64,000 bases of DNA from Tragulus kanchil (GCA_022376925.1 JAIOJX010000025.1:137103301-137167300); one strand, 5' to 3'; shown: positions 10,621-21,770, counted from the first letter of the stretch. Notes: a model not told the origin generated them from the sequence alone. Numbers and translations: made by a program.

Positions 10621-12729
10621 TTTGCTTAGAAATAATCTGGAATGAAAGAAGAGTTGAACGTGAATATAGATAAAGTGAGATAGGCCAGGAGTTGATTATT
10701 GCTGAAGCTCAGCAATGAGTATGTAAGGATTTATTAAACTTTGCTCTTCTGTGTAGGTTTGAAATTTTCAATAATAAAATATTTTCTCATAGAAATAAAT
10801 GTGTCCTTTCCACAGAGAGTTCCCAAATCCTTTTAAAGACTGTACTGATCATTATCATCCAAATGTGTACCAAGAGGAGAGTACGATAAATCAATTACAA
10901 CTTCAGTTTAGACACAGGATTTAAAACAGTCTTCACTTCTTGACTATTTCTCCCACTTAGCTTTGAAAAATTCTATCCTGTAATGCAATGGTTTCAAAGT
11001 CTAATGTACATGAGAATCACCTAGAGGGCTTCTTAAAATACAGATTGTTGAAGGCAGTGAAACTACTGTCTGTGATACGGTAACAGTGGATCCATGCATA
11101 CATTTGTCAAAACCCATAGAGTATACAGCACCAAGAATGAACCTAATGGAAACTAGGGACCTGGGTGATAATGGCGTGTCAATGTAATTTCATTGCCTAT
11201 AACATTCGTAACATGCTGGTAGGGGTGTTGATAGGGGAGAGGCTGTCTGGACAGATGGGAATATATAGGAATTCTCTGTACTTTCTGTCCAACTTTGGGG
11301 TGAACCTTAAACTGGTTTAAGAAAATAAAATCTAATTAAAAGTCAACAACAAAGACACAGGTTGTTAGACTCCTTCCTCAGCGTTTCTCATGCAGCAGAT
11401 GTGGTGAGAGCCCAAAACTCTGCATTTCAAGAAGTCCCTGGTAATAATGATGACATTAAAACTTCTGCTTTAATATAAAGCCCCAGAGTTCATAAATTCC
11501 AGCTTTCTCGGTTGTTCTGGTAAATCACAGTTATTGATTTTTTTAATGTTGAACCAAACTTGCATTCCTGGATAAACACCGCTTGGACATGATGTGTTAC
11601 TGTTTTCATATTTTGCTAGATTTGTTTTGATAATCAAGTTTTTAAATCCATGTTTAGGAGGGATATTTGTCTATAGTTTACCATGCTGGTAATGACAGCT
11701 TCTTCTCTTTTTTTTTAAATCACGGTAATGGTAGCCTCATAAAATTGGTTGAGAAGTGTTCTGTTCTCTTATATTTTTCTGGACCATATTTATTTATAGA
11801 TGAAATGATACCATTATCTTAGATTTGCTTAGAAATAATCTGGAATGAAAGAAGAGTTGAACGTGAATATAGATAAAGTGAGATAGGCCAGGAGTTGATT
11901 ATTGCTGAAGCTCAGCAATGAGTATGTAAGGATTTATTAAACTTTGCTCTTCTGTGTAGGTTTGAAATTTTCAATAATAAAATATTTTCTCATAGAAATA
12001 AATGTGTCCTTTCCACAGAGAGTTCCCAAATCCTTTTAAAGACTGTACTGATCATTATCATCCAAATGTGTACCAAGAGGAGAGTACGATAAATCAATTA
12101 CAACTTCAGTTTAGACACAGGATTTAAAACAGTCTTCACTTCTTGACTATTTCTCCCACTTAGCTTTGAAAAATTCTATCCTGTAATGCAATGGTTTCAA
12201 AGTCTAATGTACATGAGAATCACCTAGAGGGCTTCTTAAAATACAGATTGTTGAAGGCAGTGAAACTACTGTCTGTGATACGGTAACAGTGGATCCATGC
12301 ATACATTTGTCAAAACCCATAGAGTATACAGCACCAAGAATGAACCTAATGGAAACTAGGGACCTGGGTGATAATGGCGTGTCAATGTAATTTCATTGCC
12401 TATAACATTCGTAACATGCTGGTAGGGGTGTTGATAGGGGAGAGGCTGTCTGGACAGATGGGAATATATAGGAATTCTCTGTACTTTCTGTCCAACTTTG
12501 GGGTGAACCTTAAACTGGTTTAAGAAAATAAAATCTAATTAAAAGTCAACAACAAAGACACAGGTTGTTAGACTCCTTCCTCAGCGTTTCTCATGCAGCA
12601 GATGTGGTGAGAGCCCAAAACTCTGCATTTCAAGAAGTTCCTGGTAATAATGATGACATTAATCCAAAAACCACAAGAGAATTTCTGCTTTAATATAAAG
12701 CCCCAGAGTTCATAAATTCCAGCTTTCTC
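10307..12729. repeat. Tandem duplication 4, period about 1203 bp
   Basis: Copy 1 is 10307-11509 and copy 2 is 11510-12729. They are near identical until about 90 bp before the end. There copy 2 has about 18 extra bases (around 12663-12680) missing from copy 1, next to a substitution (aagtccctgg versus aagttcctgg). Confidence 0.95.
11060..11340 (+). mobile_element. Probable old L1-type 3' end
   Basis: The pattern 'gggaatatataggaattctc', 'tgtactttctgtccaac', 'ccttaaactggtttaagaaa' followed by 'ataaaatctaatt' resembles the 3' ends of old mammalian L1 subfamilies. It is repeated at about 12263-12543 in duplication 4. Assignment is from pattern memory only. Confidence 0.45.
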
Positions 12730-13130
12730 ACTGCTTAAACCCCAGGTCCAATTCAAGTAGAATATGATTTAGATCACAAGCCTCACTGACTCTAAATTCC
12801 ATTTCATTTTTGGCACACTTTTTTGAATATCAACCATGCACCAGGTCTTCTGCTAGCCTCTGGAGATACAGGGATACATACTAATGCATTGTCCCTGACA
12901 CTGAAGAATTTATAGTCCAGTATCTTTATCCTAAATCCTGTCTATTAATTTTTATAGAATATTTTCATTGTTATGTATGCTGTTTCATTGCTTAGACTGC
13001 TATTACATTTGTCTTGGTAAATTAAATTAACAGTGGAGTTCTTGGTAGAAATAGTACACTGTTTTTTTCTATATCTTGGTTTTAGAATCTAGGTTTTCCC
13101 AAGCTTCTTCCAAAAGAGACCTTAGAAATC
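12730..13130. other. Unassigned sequence with an ancient-repeat-like patch
   Basis: Around 12820-12920 the text (catgcaccaggtcttctgc, ctctggagatacagggatac) looks like a widespread ancient mammalian repeat, but I cannot name it with confidence. No gene is seen. Confidence 0.35.
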
Positions 13131-13139
13131 ATCTTATTC

Positions 13140-13290
13140 ATTCATCTACCCCCATTCTACAGTTGAGGAAACAGAAGCCCAGATAAATGTGGCAACTTTC
13201 CCAAGGTCATTAAGCTGGTAAGTGACAGAGCTAGAAAAGCCAAGTCACTGGATTCCAAACCTGGTGACCTTCAAATGACATCTGGCCTCA
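13140..13290 (-). mobile_element. MIR-like SINE
   Basis: It contains 'tacagttgaggaaacagaag', 'ccaaggtcattaagctgg' and 'agtgacagagctag', the reverse-complement core of MIR elements. Confidence 0.55.
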
Positions 13291-13524
13291 TGACTTAAAT
13301 TCCAACATCAAAGAATGGTACAGATTCCTATATCCAGGAAATAGTTTATAAATTTCAGTGGAGTTTCATGATTATATTAAATTATTGACAATGCTTGTGA
13401 ATTAAAGGAGGAAAGGGGGAGAGAAAAAGATTTGAAAGACTGGAGTGGGATGGCTGTTGTCATAACTGTGTAAGTGCAGTGGTCATAGATGACTTCTGTG
13501 TACTGTGAACTGTGACTTTCTTAG

Positions 13525-13645
13525 AACATTCACTTCCCTCTTCTCAATAATCCCACAGGACAGGTACAATTATGATACCCATTTTACAGATGAGGAAACT
13601 GAAGCACAAAGAAGTCAGTAACTTGCCCAATGAGACACTGCTTTT
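13525..13645 (-). mobile_element. MIR SINE
   Basis: It contains 'cccattttacagatgagg', 'aaactgaagcacaaagaag' and 'taacttgcccaa', a classic reverse-oriented MIR. It is broken on the right by the Bov-A element. Confidence 0.75.
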
Positions 13646-13776
13646 GCATTTGTTCAGTCACTAAGACATATCTGACTCTTCATGACCCTGTGGATTGTAG
13701 CCCGCCAGGCTCCTCTGCCCATAGGATTCTCCAGGCTAGAATGGTGGAGTGGGTTGCCATTTTCTTCTCCAGGGGG
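13646..13776 (-). mobile_element. Bov-A monomer
   Basis: Reverse of the Bov-A body: 'ttgttcagtcactaagac', 'ttgtagcccgccaggctcc', 'attctccaggctagaatgg', 'ccattttcttctccagg'. It is inserted into the right part of the MIR. Confidence 0.85.
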
Positions 13777-13822
13777 TTACATTCCACTCAGGGAGCCTGA
13801 GTATAATGAATCCCCAACTATA

Positions 13823-16115
13823 ATTAAATTCTGCTAGGAGGAAAATTTAAATAATATTTAACCATTGTGTAAAGTTGCATAGTGCTTCAGTGCCCCAAAT
13901 CCTTTCTGGATAGCTTAACAAATCTCAGTGAGATAGCTGAAAACAAGGAAATTTAAATTGCTTTCCATCTATGCCTGTGAGAAACAAATTTAACAACCCT
14001 ATTCTTCTGAACAGGTCAAATATTAAATCAAAATATTGTCAGTAATTGGAATTCATAAGTGGGACAATAGGGTTCACTGGAGTGGAGCACCAGGTTCACA
14101 CACAGACATAGACACGTACACACACACAGACACCCTTGTTCAATCTCATGTGTAAACAAGCATTACCTTATACCCTTGGGAATTATTTTTAGGTATCTTT
14201 GGCCAAACTGGTTTCGCTTGGCAAACTGTAACCCCTTACAGGTGGCACCTATTCTCGGTGAAGTGTTTCCTTTTCCCAGAACTGAGACATTGGCACCACA
14301 TACCTCCTTACCCTTTACGACATCTGTTTCTACTTACGTGCCAGCTGAGGCCACCTGACCTATGAAAGGAAACAAAACAAAGGTTCGGGGTCATTGTCTA
14401 CTGAAATGTCGTGTTTTGGTCCAACCAGATTGTTTTGGTCCAATCTATTTAGAAACACAGATTGGGATAGGAGATGCCAAGCATCGGGCCACCTTAGGAA
14501 GGGGCATAGGAAAAAATACTTCCTTTACTCATCAGATGGTGTTGGATGAAAAAAAAATAAGGCAGGACTCTAGCGTTTAGAGAAATCAATTTATAAAGTG
14601 ACTGAGTATTCACTACCATTTTGAAAGCAATGTGCATTGCTTCAGAGGTGCTACCAGGGACATAGAGAGGACCAAGCTTGCCTTGAAGAGGCTTAGAAGA
14701 TTATAAGCAAGATACAATATATATATTAGAAAATAAATCTGTAAGGCTGAATACACAGCATGCCAAATTTACAAGACAGGCAGCAAATATCATAGGCATT
14801 TCTTAGAAGCAATAAAAACTGAGAGTTGGAAATGATAGGAAAACCTCAGTGATGCTAAGACTTAAAGAAGGAAATAATAACTTCTTTTGTGACAAATGGA
14901 ATCACTTTCTTCTAAATATTTTACCAGGATAAAATTACCCAAGTTGCACTTTCTCTCCTAAAAAAGTACAATTAAATTTCTGCTAGGAGGAAAATTTAAA
15001 TAATATTTAACCATTGTGTAAAGTTGCATAGTGCTTCAGTGCCCCAAATCCTTTCTGGATAGCTTAACAAATCTCAGTGAGATAGCTGAAAACAAGGAAA
15101 TTTAAATTGCTTTCCATCTATGCCTGTGAGAAACAAATTTAACAACCCTATTCTTCTGAACAGGTCAAATATTAAATCAAAATACTGTCAGTAATTGGAA
15201 TTCATAAGTGGGACAATAGGGTTCACTGGAGTGGAGCACCAGGTTCACACACAGACATAGACACGTACACACACACAGACACCCTTGTTCAATCTCATGT
15301 GTAAACAAGCATTACCTTATACCCTTGGGAATTATTTTTAGGTATCTTTGGCCAAACTGGTTTCGCTTGGCAAACTGTAACCCCTTACAGGTGGCACCTA
15401 TTCTCGGTGAAGTGTTTCCTTTTCCCAGAACTGAGACATTGGCACCACATACCTCCTTACCCTTTACGACATCTGTTTCTACTTACGTGCCAGCTGAGGC
15501 CACCTGACCTATGAAAGGAAACAAAACAAAGGTTCGGGGTCATTGTCTACTGAAATGTCGTGTTTTGGTCCAACCAGATTGTTTTGGTCCAATCTATTTA
15601 GAAACACAGATTGGGATAGGAGATGCCAAGCATCGGGCCACCTTAGGAAGGGGCATAGGAAAAAATACTTCCTTTACTCATCAGATGGTGTTGGATGAAA
15701 AAAAAATAAGGCAGGACTCTAGCGTTTAGAGAAATCAATTTATAAAGTGACTGAGTATTCACTACCATTTTGAAAGCAATGTGCATTGCTTCAGAGGTGC
15801 TACCAGGGACATAGAGAGGACCAAGCTTGCCTTGAAGAGGCTTAGAAGATTATAAGCAAGATACAATATATATATTAGAAAATAAATCTGTAAGGCTGAA
15901 TACACAGCATGCCAAATTTACAAGACAGGCAGCAAATATCATAGGCATTTCTTAGAAGCAATAAAAACTGAGAGTTGGAAATGATAGGAAAACCTCAGTG
16001 ATGCTAAGACTTAAAGAAGGAAATAATAACTTCTTTTGTGACAAATGGAATCACTTTCTTCTAAATATTTTACCAGGATAAAAATTACCAAGTTGCATCT
16101 CTCCTAAAAGTAGAA
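13823..16115. repeat. Tandem duplication 5, period 1149 bp
   Basis: Copy 1 is about 13823-14970 and copy 2 about 14971-16115. The interior is near identical, with a single substitution at 14036/15185 (aatattgtc versus aatactgtc). The final 40 bp of the two copies differ by several indels (A-runs, tttctctcc versus tctctcc). The paired open frames of 60 and 72 codons in each copy are identical, lack known motifs and are most likely chance frames. Confidence 0.95.
14096..14134. repeat. Imperfect (AC)n microsatellite
   Basis: Interrupted acac/agac units, repeated at 15245-15283 in the second copy of duplication 5. Confidence 0.8.
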
Positions 16116-16634
16116 CTAGATGACACCCAAAAAAATTCTTGCCCCGATTTCATAAATACACCTCTTTTCTGCTTCTCTTCTTTTCCTACAGTCAGCTTTC
16201 AATTTTCTGTAGCAGTTGAGGACAGAGACTCAAGAGGATAAATTTAGGAACATGTCATACCCTTTACTTTTGCCTCCAGGCTCTGTTTCCAGTTTTCAAA
16301 ACTTTGCTTTTGAAGACTTTGATAATAAGCACCAAAATGTAATGATTTGAAGACATATATGTACAAGTCTGGAAAGCTGCCTATACTGAGGATATTCATT
16401 GTGATATTAGATGATTAAAAAGTTTTGAAAACAATGTTAACATTCATCAACAAGGAGGATTTAAACACATTACAAATGGAAAAGAGAAAACTGCCAACCA
16501 GTAGCGGCTCATAGGATCCCATTTAGTTAAAAAAGGATATCTATACCTCATGACTGCCTCTCATCCTTCAACCAATTCCAGGAGGCAATGAGAGACATTG
16601 TGAAAAATGTGCTGTCTGTGGCATCCGTGAAGAC
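16116..16634. other. Unassigned sequence upstream of the MED10 relic
   Basis: No recognised repeat or exon. The retrocopy target site should lie at its right end, but I see no clear target-site duplication. Confidence 0.4.
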
Positions 16635-17665
16635 AGCAGGGCCATGGCGGAGAAGGGTTACCACCGGAAGAGCACCTAGAGAAGTTCGTGGAGAACATCT
16701 TGCAGCTCGGCTTCATCATCAGCAACTTTCAGCCCAGCAGCCACGCCAGGCTCAACCAGAAGCTGAATTTCATTGTTACTGGCTTGAGGGATATTGATCA
16801 ATGCCGAGAGCAGCATCATGACATCGCTGTCCCTTTAAAAGTATTTGAGGGCTTCCCTGGTGGTCCAGTGGGTAGGGACACCAACTTGCAGTGCAAGGGG
16901 CGCTGGTTCAATCCCTGGCCTGGGAAGATCCCACGTGCCGCGGAGTGGCTGAACCGATGTGTCAAACTACTGAGCCAGGGCTTTGCAGTGCATGTGCCCG
17001 GAGCCAGTGCTCTGCAACAAGAGAGGCCACTGCGATGGGAGGCCCACACAGGCCGAAAGAACAAAGATGGATGAAAACACATAAATGAAAGACCAACAGA
17101 AGTGGCCAAAAAAAAAAAAAAAGGAATTTGAATACATAGATCAAGGTTGAACCTCCCAGTTCTATACCAAAGAGTGCCTAAAGCGGGCCCTGGCTAAGAA
17201 CAAGCAAGTTAAACGCAAGATTGATACAATGAAGAAATTTTAAAGCCTGTTGATTCAAGAGCTTTCTAAAGTATTTCCAGAAGACATGGCTAAGTACTGC
17301 AGCATCCCGGGGGAAGACCCCCCTCTCCTAAAGGCACCTGCCCTGTGGACCCTCCTCGTCTGGCACAAGTGTCCGTGACCTCATGACCTTCAGGAAGCTG
17401 GGACCAGAGCACTGATGCTGTTTCCTGGGTGCTTCCTCCCGCCACCTTACCTCGTTGCTGGCCTCTGGGGATGGCGGGGCCTGAGGGCGGGCTGTCTGCA
17501 CCACCAGCCACCCCCTCCACCACATGCTCTGTTTGGTCCTCTAACCCTCAGGAGGCTGGTGATGGCCCAACTTTGAGTGTGAAGCACAAGATTCTCCAAG
17601 GTCAAGTAGTCTTGGGAACAGTAATTGTGATATACATAAACGAAAAGTTTTTTAAAAACCCTACA
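16635..17665 (+). pseudogene. MED10: MED10 processed pseudogene, interrupted by a SINE
   Basis: MED10 is a small (about 135-residue) subunit of the Mediator middle module that links transcription factors to RNA polymerase II. Here the start codon is at 16644 (atggcggagaag). A one-base deletion near codons 8-9 shifts the frame. The next 50 or so codons then read through the family's conserved stretch, including LNQKLNFIVTGL and CREQHHDIAVPL. After KVFE a SINE interrupts at 16849-17122. The frame resumes with EYIDQG, then TGA at 17148-17150 in place of an Arg codon, YTKECL, KIDTMKKF, TAA at 17241-17243, and LLIQELSKVFPEDMAKY near the C-terminus. About 330 bp of 3' UTR-like sequence follows. All coding parts are contiguous without introns, so this is a retrocopy. 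The two stops and frameshift make it non-functional. The parent comparison is from family knowledge. Confidence 0.92.
16849..17122 (+). mobile_element. CHR-type SINE without GC-rich block, inside MED10 relic
   Basis: It runs from gggcttccctggtggtccag to gaccaacagaagtggcc and an A-run at 17108-17122. It has no GC-rich block, no AATAAA and no TCTTT. The flanks gtatttga and gaatttga are an imperfect target-site duplication. It inserted after MED10 was retrocopied. Confidence 0.88.
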
Positions 17666-17778
17666 TATGTTTTTTTAATATACTCTCTTTTTTTTTGGTT
17701 TTAATGATGTCAAAGCTAAAAAAAGAAAAAGGAAGAATTGGTTTAATATGAAAGTATATTTTTTTAATTGTTAATTTA

Positions 17779-17929
17779 TTTATCGTTGGCTATTCTGGGT
17801 TTTCACTGCTGACAGGCTATTAGTTGCAGGGAGTAGGGGCTACTCTCTAGTTGAGGTGAGCAGGCTTCTTGCTGCAGTGACTTTTCTTACTGTGAACTCA
17901 GGCTCCAAGCGGTTGAGGCTTGGATCAGC
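17779..17929 (-). mobile_element. Truncated CHR-1-type SINE at the duplication 6 join
   Basis: It begins 'ggctattctgggttttcac' and follows the reverse CHR-1 body for about 100 bp. It then becomes noisy and stops at the join. The full element appears at 18858-19194. Confidence 0.75.
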
Positions 17930-18750
17930 AGCAGCATCATGACATCGCTGTCCCTTTAAAAGTATTTGAGGGCTTCCCTGGTGGTCCATGGTTCAATCCC
18001 TGGCCTGGGAAGATCCCACGTGCCGCGGAGTGGCTGAACCGATGTGTCAAACTACTGAGCCAGGGCTTTGCAGTGCATGTGCCCGGAGCCGGTGCTCTGC
18101 AACAAGAGAGGCCACTGCGATGGGAGGCCCACACAGGCCGAAAGAACAAAGATGGATGAAAACACATAAATGAAAGACCAACAGAAGTGGCCAAAAAAAA
18201 AAAAAAAGGAATTTGAATACATAGATCAAGGTTGAACCTCCCAGTTCTATACCAAAGAGTGCCTAAAGCGGGCCCTGGCTAAGAACAAGCAAGTTAAACG
18301 CAAGATTGATACAATGAAGAAATTTTAAAGCCTGTTGATTCAAGAGCTTTCTAAAGTATTTCCAGAAGACATGGCTAAGTACTGCAGCATCCCGGGGGAA
18401 GACCCCCCTCTCTCCTAAAGGCACCTGCCCTGTGGACCCTCCTCGTCTGGCACAAGTGTCCGTGACCTCATGACCTTCAGGAAGCTGGGACCAGAGCACT
18501 GATGCTGTTTCCTGGGTGCTTCCTCCCGCCACCTTACCTCGTTGCTGGCCTCTGGGGATGGCGGGGCCTGAGGGCGGGCTGTCTGCACCACCAGCCACCC
18601 CCTCCACCACATGCTCTGTTTGGTCCTCTAACCCTCAGGAGGCTGGTGATGGCCCAACTTTGAGTGTGAAGCACAAGATTCTCCAAGGTCAAGTAGTCTT
18701 GGGAACAGTAATTGTGATATACATAAACGAAAAGTTTTTTAAAAACCCTA
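17930..18750 (+). pseudogene. MED10: Second, 5'-truncated copy of the MED10 relic
   Basis: It starts in the middle of the relic (agcagcatcatgacatcgct), lacking the start codon and about the first 50 codons. It repeats the same SINE insertion and the same two stops (TGA near 18233, TAA near 18326). Shared lesions and SINE position show it is a copy of the neighbouring relic, not a second retrotransposition event. It is probably an assembly duplicate. Confidence 0.9.
17970..18207 (+). mobile_element. Second copy of the MED10-hosted SINE, with 36-bp deletion
   Basis: It equals 16849-17122 except that the segment between 'ggtcca' and 'ggttcaatcc' (37 bases in the first copy) is reduced to one base. 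The A-run is 18193-18207. Confidence 0.88.
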
Positions 18751-18857
18751 CATATGTTTTTTTAATATACTCTCTTTTTTTTTGGTTTTAATGATGTCAA
18801 AGCTAAAAAAAGAAAAAGGAAGAATTGGTTTAATATGAAAGTATATTTTTTTAATTG

Positions 18858-19194
18858 TTAATTTATTTATCGTTGGCTATTCTGGGTTTTCACTGCTTCG
18901 ACAGGCTATTAGTTGCAGGGAGTAGGGGCTACTCTCTAGTTGAGGTGAGCAGGCTTCTTGTTGCAGTGTCTTCTCTTGTTGTGGAACTCAGGCTCCAGGG
19001 CACATGGGCTTCAGTAGTTGTGGCACATGGACTCAACAGTGGCGGCCCTGAGGCTCTAGAGCACAGGCTCCATAGTTGTGGCTCACGGGCTTAGTTGCTC
19101 CGCAGCGTGTGGGATCTTCCCAGATCAGGGATGGAATCCGCGTCTCCTGCATTGGCAGGAGAACTCTTCACCACTGAGCTACCAGGGAAGCCCC
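18858..19194 (-). mobile_element. CHR-1-type SINE, full length, antisense
   Basis: Reverse CHR-1: 'ggctattctgggttttcac', repeated 'tagttgtggc' modules, 'gtgtgggatcttcccagatc' and 'ccaccactgagc'-like end 'taccagggaagcccc'. The flanks tgaaagtat (18836 and about 19195) are the target-site duplication. Confidence 0.88.
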
Positions 19195-19979
19195 CTGAAA
19201 GTATTTTAAGTTGGCTTTGTATTGGACGTTTCTGAGTAAACTGCATAAGGAGTGAGTTCAGCGGGGCTGTGTTTCCAGGGACCTGAGTTAGTCCAGCACA
19301 GTGAAGTCTTGACGTTCTTACAGGAAAAGTGCTACCTGTGAAACTGGTAGCAGGATTTTATTATTTTATGTGCTGGTGAATTTTTAAAAAATACATCACA
19401 ATTATACTTTTAAAATGATGTATCTACATTTAAAAATAATATATCTACATCTACAATATATAATATTGACAGTTTTTGTTTCTCAGATATTCTGCTTTGC
19501 CAATGTGGGGCAGAATAGTAACAAAAGGGTCATAAAAACAAACCACTAGGTATGAAGAGTGGTCACTATACACAGATTTTTTTTTCCTGTGTAGGGAATG
19601 TACTGGTCATTCCCTCACATAAAATCAGATATTCCTCAAGTAGATCTGAAGGAGAGATGGATGACTATTGTGACTTTTGGGTGATAATAAACAGTTCAAA
19701 GGCTCATAAGCTTAAATTCCATAGCCAAAAAAGCACATGGTTCTAGAACTAACCGTAAACTCTAAGAGGCTAGCATAAGGGTTTAAGAAGAACATGTGAC
19801 TATGATGCTCTCTTAGCTGATGACATTCTTTAAGGGCCTTGAGCAAGACTGAGGCATTCCAGATGCCCAAGCGGCCTTTCTCCTTTCCTATACTCTCTTT
19901 TTTTTTGGTTTTAATGATGTCAAAGCTAAAAAAAGAAAAAGGAAGAATTGGTTTAATATGAAAGTATATTTTTTTAATT

Positions 19980-20317
19980 GTTAATTTATTTATCGTTGGC
20001 TATTCTGGGTTTTCACTGCTTCGACAGGCTATTAGTTGCAGGGAGTAGGGGCTACTCTCTAGTTGAGGTGAGCAGGCTTCTTGTTGCAGTGTCTTCTCTT
20101 GTTGTGGAACTCAGGCTCCAGGGCACACGGGCTTCAGTAGTTGTGGCACATGGGCTCAATAGTTGCGGCTCTGAGGCTCTAGAGCACAGGCTCCACAGTT
20201 GTGGCTCACGGGCTTAGTTGCTCCGCAGCGTGTGGGATCTTCCCAGATCAGGGATGGAATCCGCGTCTCCTGCATTGGCAGGTGAACTATTCACCACTGA
20301 GCTACCAGGAAGCCCCC
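19980..20317 (-). mobile_element. Second copy of the CHR-1-type SINE
   Basis: It matches 18858-19194 at offset about 1123, with around ten substitutions and a one-base loss in 'accaggaagcccc'. Confidence 0.88.
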
Positions 20318-20965
20318 TGAAAGTATTTTAAGTTGGCTTTGTATTGGACGTTTCTGAGTAAACTGCATAAGGAGTGAGTTCAGCGGGGCTGTGTTTCCAG
20401 GGACCTGAGTTAGTCCAGCACAGTGAAGTCTTGACGTTCTTACAGGGAAAAAAAAAAGTGCTACCTGTGAAACTGGTAGCAGGATTTTATTATTTTATGT
20501 GCTGGTGAATTTTTAAAAAATACATCACAATTATACTTTTAAAATGATGTATCTACATTTAAAAATAATATATCTACATCTACAATATATAATATTGACA
20601 GTTTTTGTTTCTCAGATATTCTGCTTTGCCAATGTGGGGCAGAATAGTAACAAAAGGGTCATAAAAACAAACCACTAGGTATGAAGAGTGGTCACTATAC
20701 ACAGATTTTTTTTTCCTGTGTAGGGAATGTACTGGTCATTCCCTCACATAAAATCAGATATTCCTCAAGTAGATCTGAAGGAGAGATGGATGACTATTGT
20801 GACTTTTGGGTGATAATAAACAGTTCAAAGGCTCATAAGCTTAAATTCCATAGCCAAAAAAGCACATGGTTCTAGAACTAACCGTAAACTCTAAGAGGCT
20901 AGCATAAGGGTTTAAGAAGAACATGTGACTATGATGCTCTCTTAGCTGATGACATTCTGTGACAG

Positions 20966-21360
20966 TTGCCGGCCTTGAGCAAGACTGAGGCATTCCAGAT
21001 GCCCAAGCGGCCTTTCTCCTCCTTTGCCTGCTGGGACTCCAAACAGGGCAGCTGGATGGCCATGAACTCCGTGTGTGGGATCAAGAGGTAAGTGGGAGAG
21101 GCTCAGCCCATTCTGCTGATGCACCAGTTCAGGGAAAGTTAGATGACACAGCCCTTTGCCTTCCTCTTGGCTTGAATAAAATCAGGAAAAGTGGTTTCAG
21201 CTCAGTACTTTCTCTGCACTCCTCAGGGTCCACATGTTTCCTGACCCTTGCCCGTTTTTCTGCCCAGGGGCAATCACCTGCACAGGAGATTCGCTGACAA
21301 TGACATCCTGCTCATCTCTATGTCCTGGATCCATCGTTGTGCTTCATCAGGTTGCCCATG
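20966..21360 (+). other. Possible two-exon coding fragment, unidentified
   Basis: A reading frame is open from about 20966 through ATG at 20999 (MPKRPFSSF, then FACWDSKQGSW, ending GIKR). It meets a good donor, AAGAG/gtaagt, with GT at 21088. After 180 bp there is a strong acceptor (pyrimidine-rich ...tttttctgcccag, AG at 21266-21267). The frame continues in phase as GNHLHRRFADND, then ILLISMSW. I do not recognise the protein. Splice-like edges and continued frame could be chance in about 150 coding bases. The piece lies just right of duplication 7, whose first copy truncates it. Confidence 0.25.
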
Positions 21361-21392
21361 TCTTCTGCAGATAATTTGCTTCATATCCAGCC

Positions 21393-21504
21393 ACCACCTG
21401 ACCACACCACCACCTGGCCACACCACCACTTGACCACACCACCACCTGGCCGCACCATCACCTGACCACATCACCACCTGACCACACCATCACCTAACCA
21501 TAGC
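21393..21504. repeat. Minisatellite, seven 16-bp units
   Basis: Seven units of the form accacctgaccacacc with scattered changes (t/g at the tga/tgg position, accacc versus atcacc). The unit is not a multiple of three, so the open frames over it are not meaningful. Confidence 0.9.
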
Positions 21505-21770
21505 ACCCAGCTGGGATTTTTTGGCTTCAGAGGAGCAAAACTTTTTGAAGGGATCTCTATAAAATCAACTAGATAATTTACATAGTTAAACATAACCCCC
21601 AGGAAATTAATTGGACCTCCTTAATTTTTAAGGAGAGTATAATGGCCAAACCTTTGAAGCTGCTGATAAAACATGAAGTCAACACTGGCTGTTCAGTTCT
21701 TTCTTGCCTTCTAGGGAAATCCATAGGATTCTCCAGGCAAGAATACTAGGAAACCTTCTCCAAGCCTTCT

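Larger units (their letters stand above)
16809..19000. repeat. Tandem duplication 6, offset 1121 falling to 1085-1087 bp
   Basis: Copy 1 is 16809-17929 and copy 2 is 17930 to about 19000. Copy 2 lacks 36 bp inside the SINE, which explains the drop in offset. The last 70 bp of copy 1 (17860-17929) match copy 2 only loosely, with substitutions and missing bases. Confidence 0.93.
18766..21025. repeat. Tandem duplication 7, period about 1123 bp
   Basis: Copy 1 is 18766-19888 and copy 2 is 19889 to about 21025. Copy 1 ends in a noisy version (attctttaagggccttg; tcctttccta) of what copy 2 gives as attctgtgacagttgccgg and tcctcctttgcc. Substitutions cluster in the SINE. Copy 2 has extra A's near 20447. 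It overlaps duplication 6, so 17679-17860 occurs three times. Confidence 0.94.

Noticed and set aside
16688..17074. 128-codon frame as functional MED10
   Set aside because: The first half is MED10-like but lacks an ATG in frame, and the second half is SINE translation. Stops and a frameshift follow.
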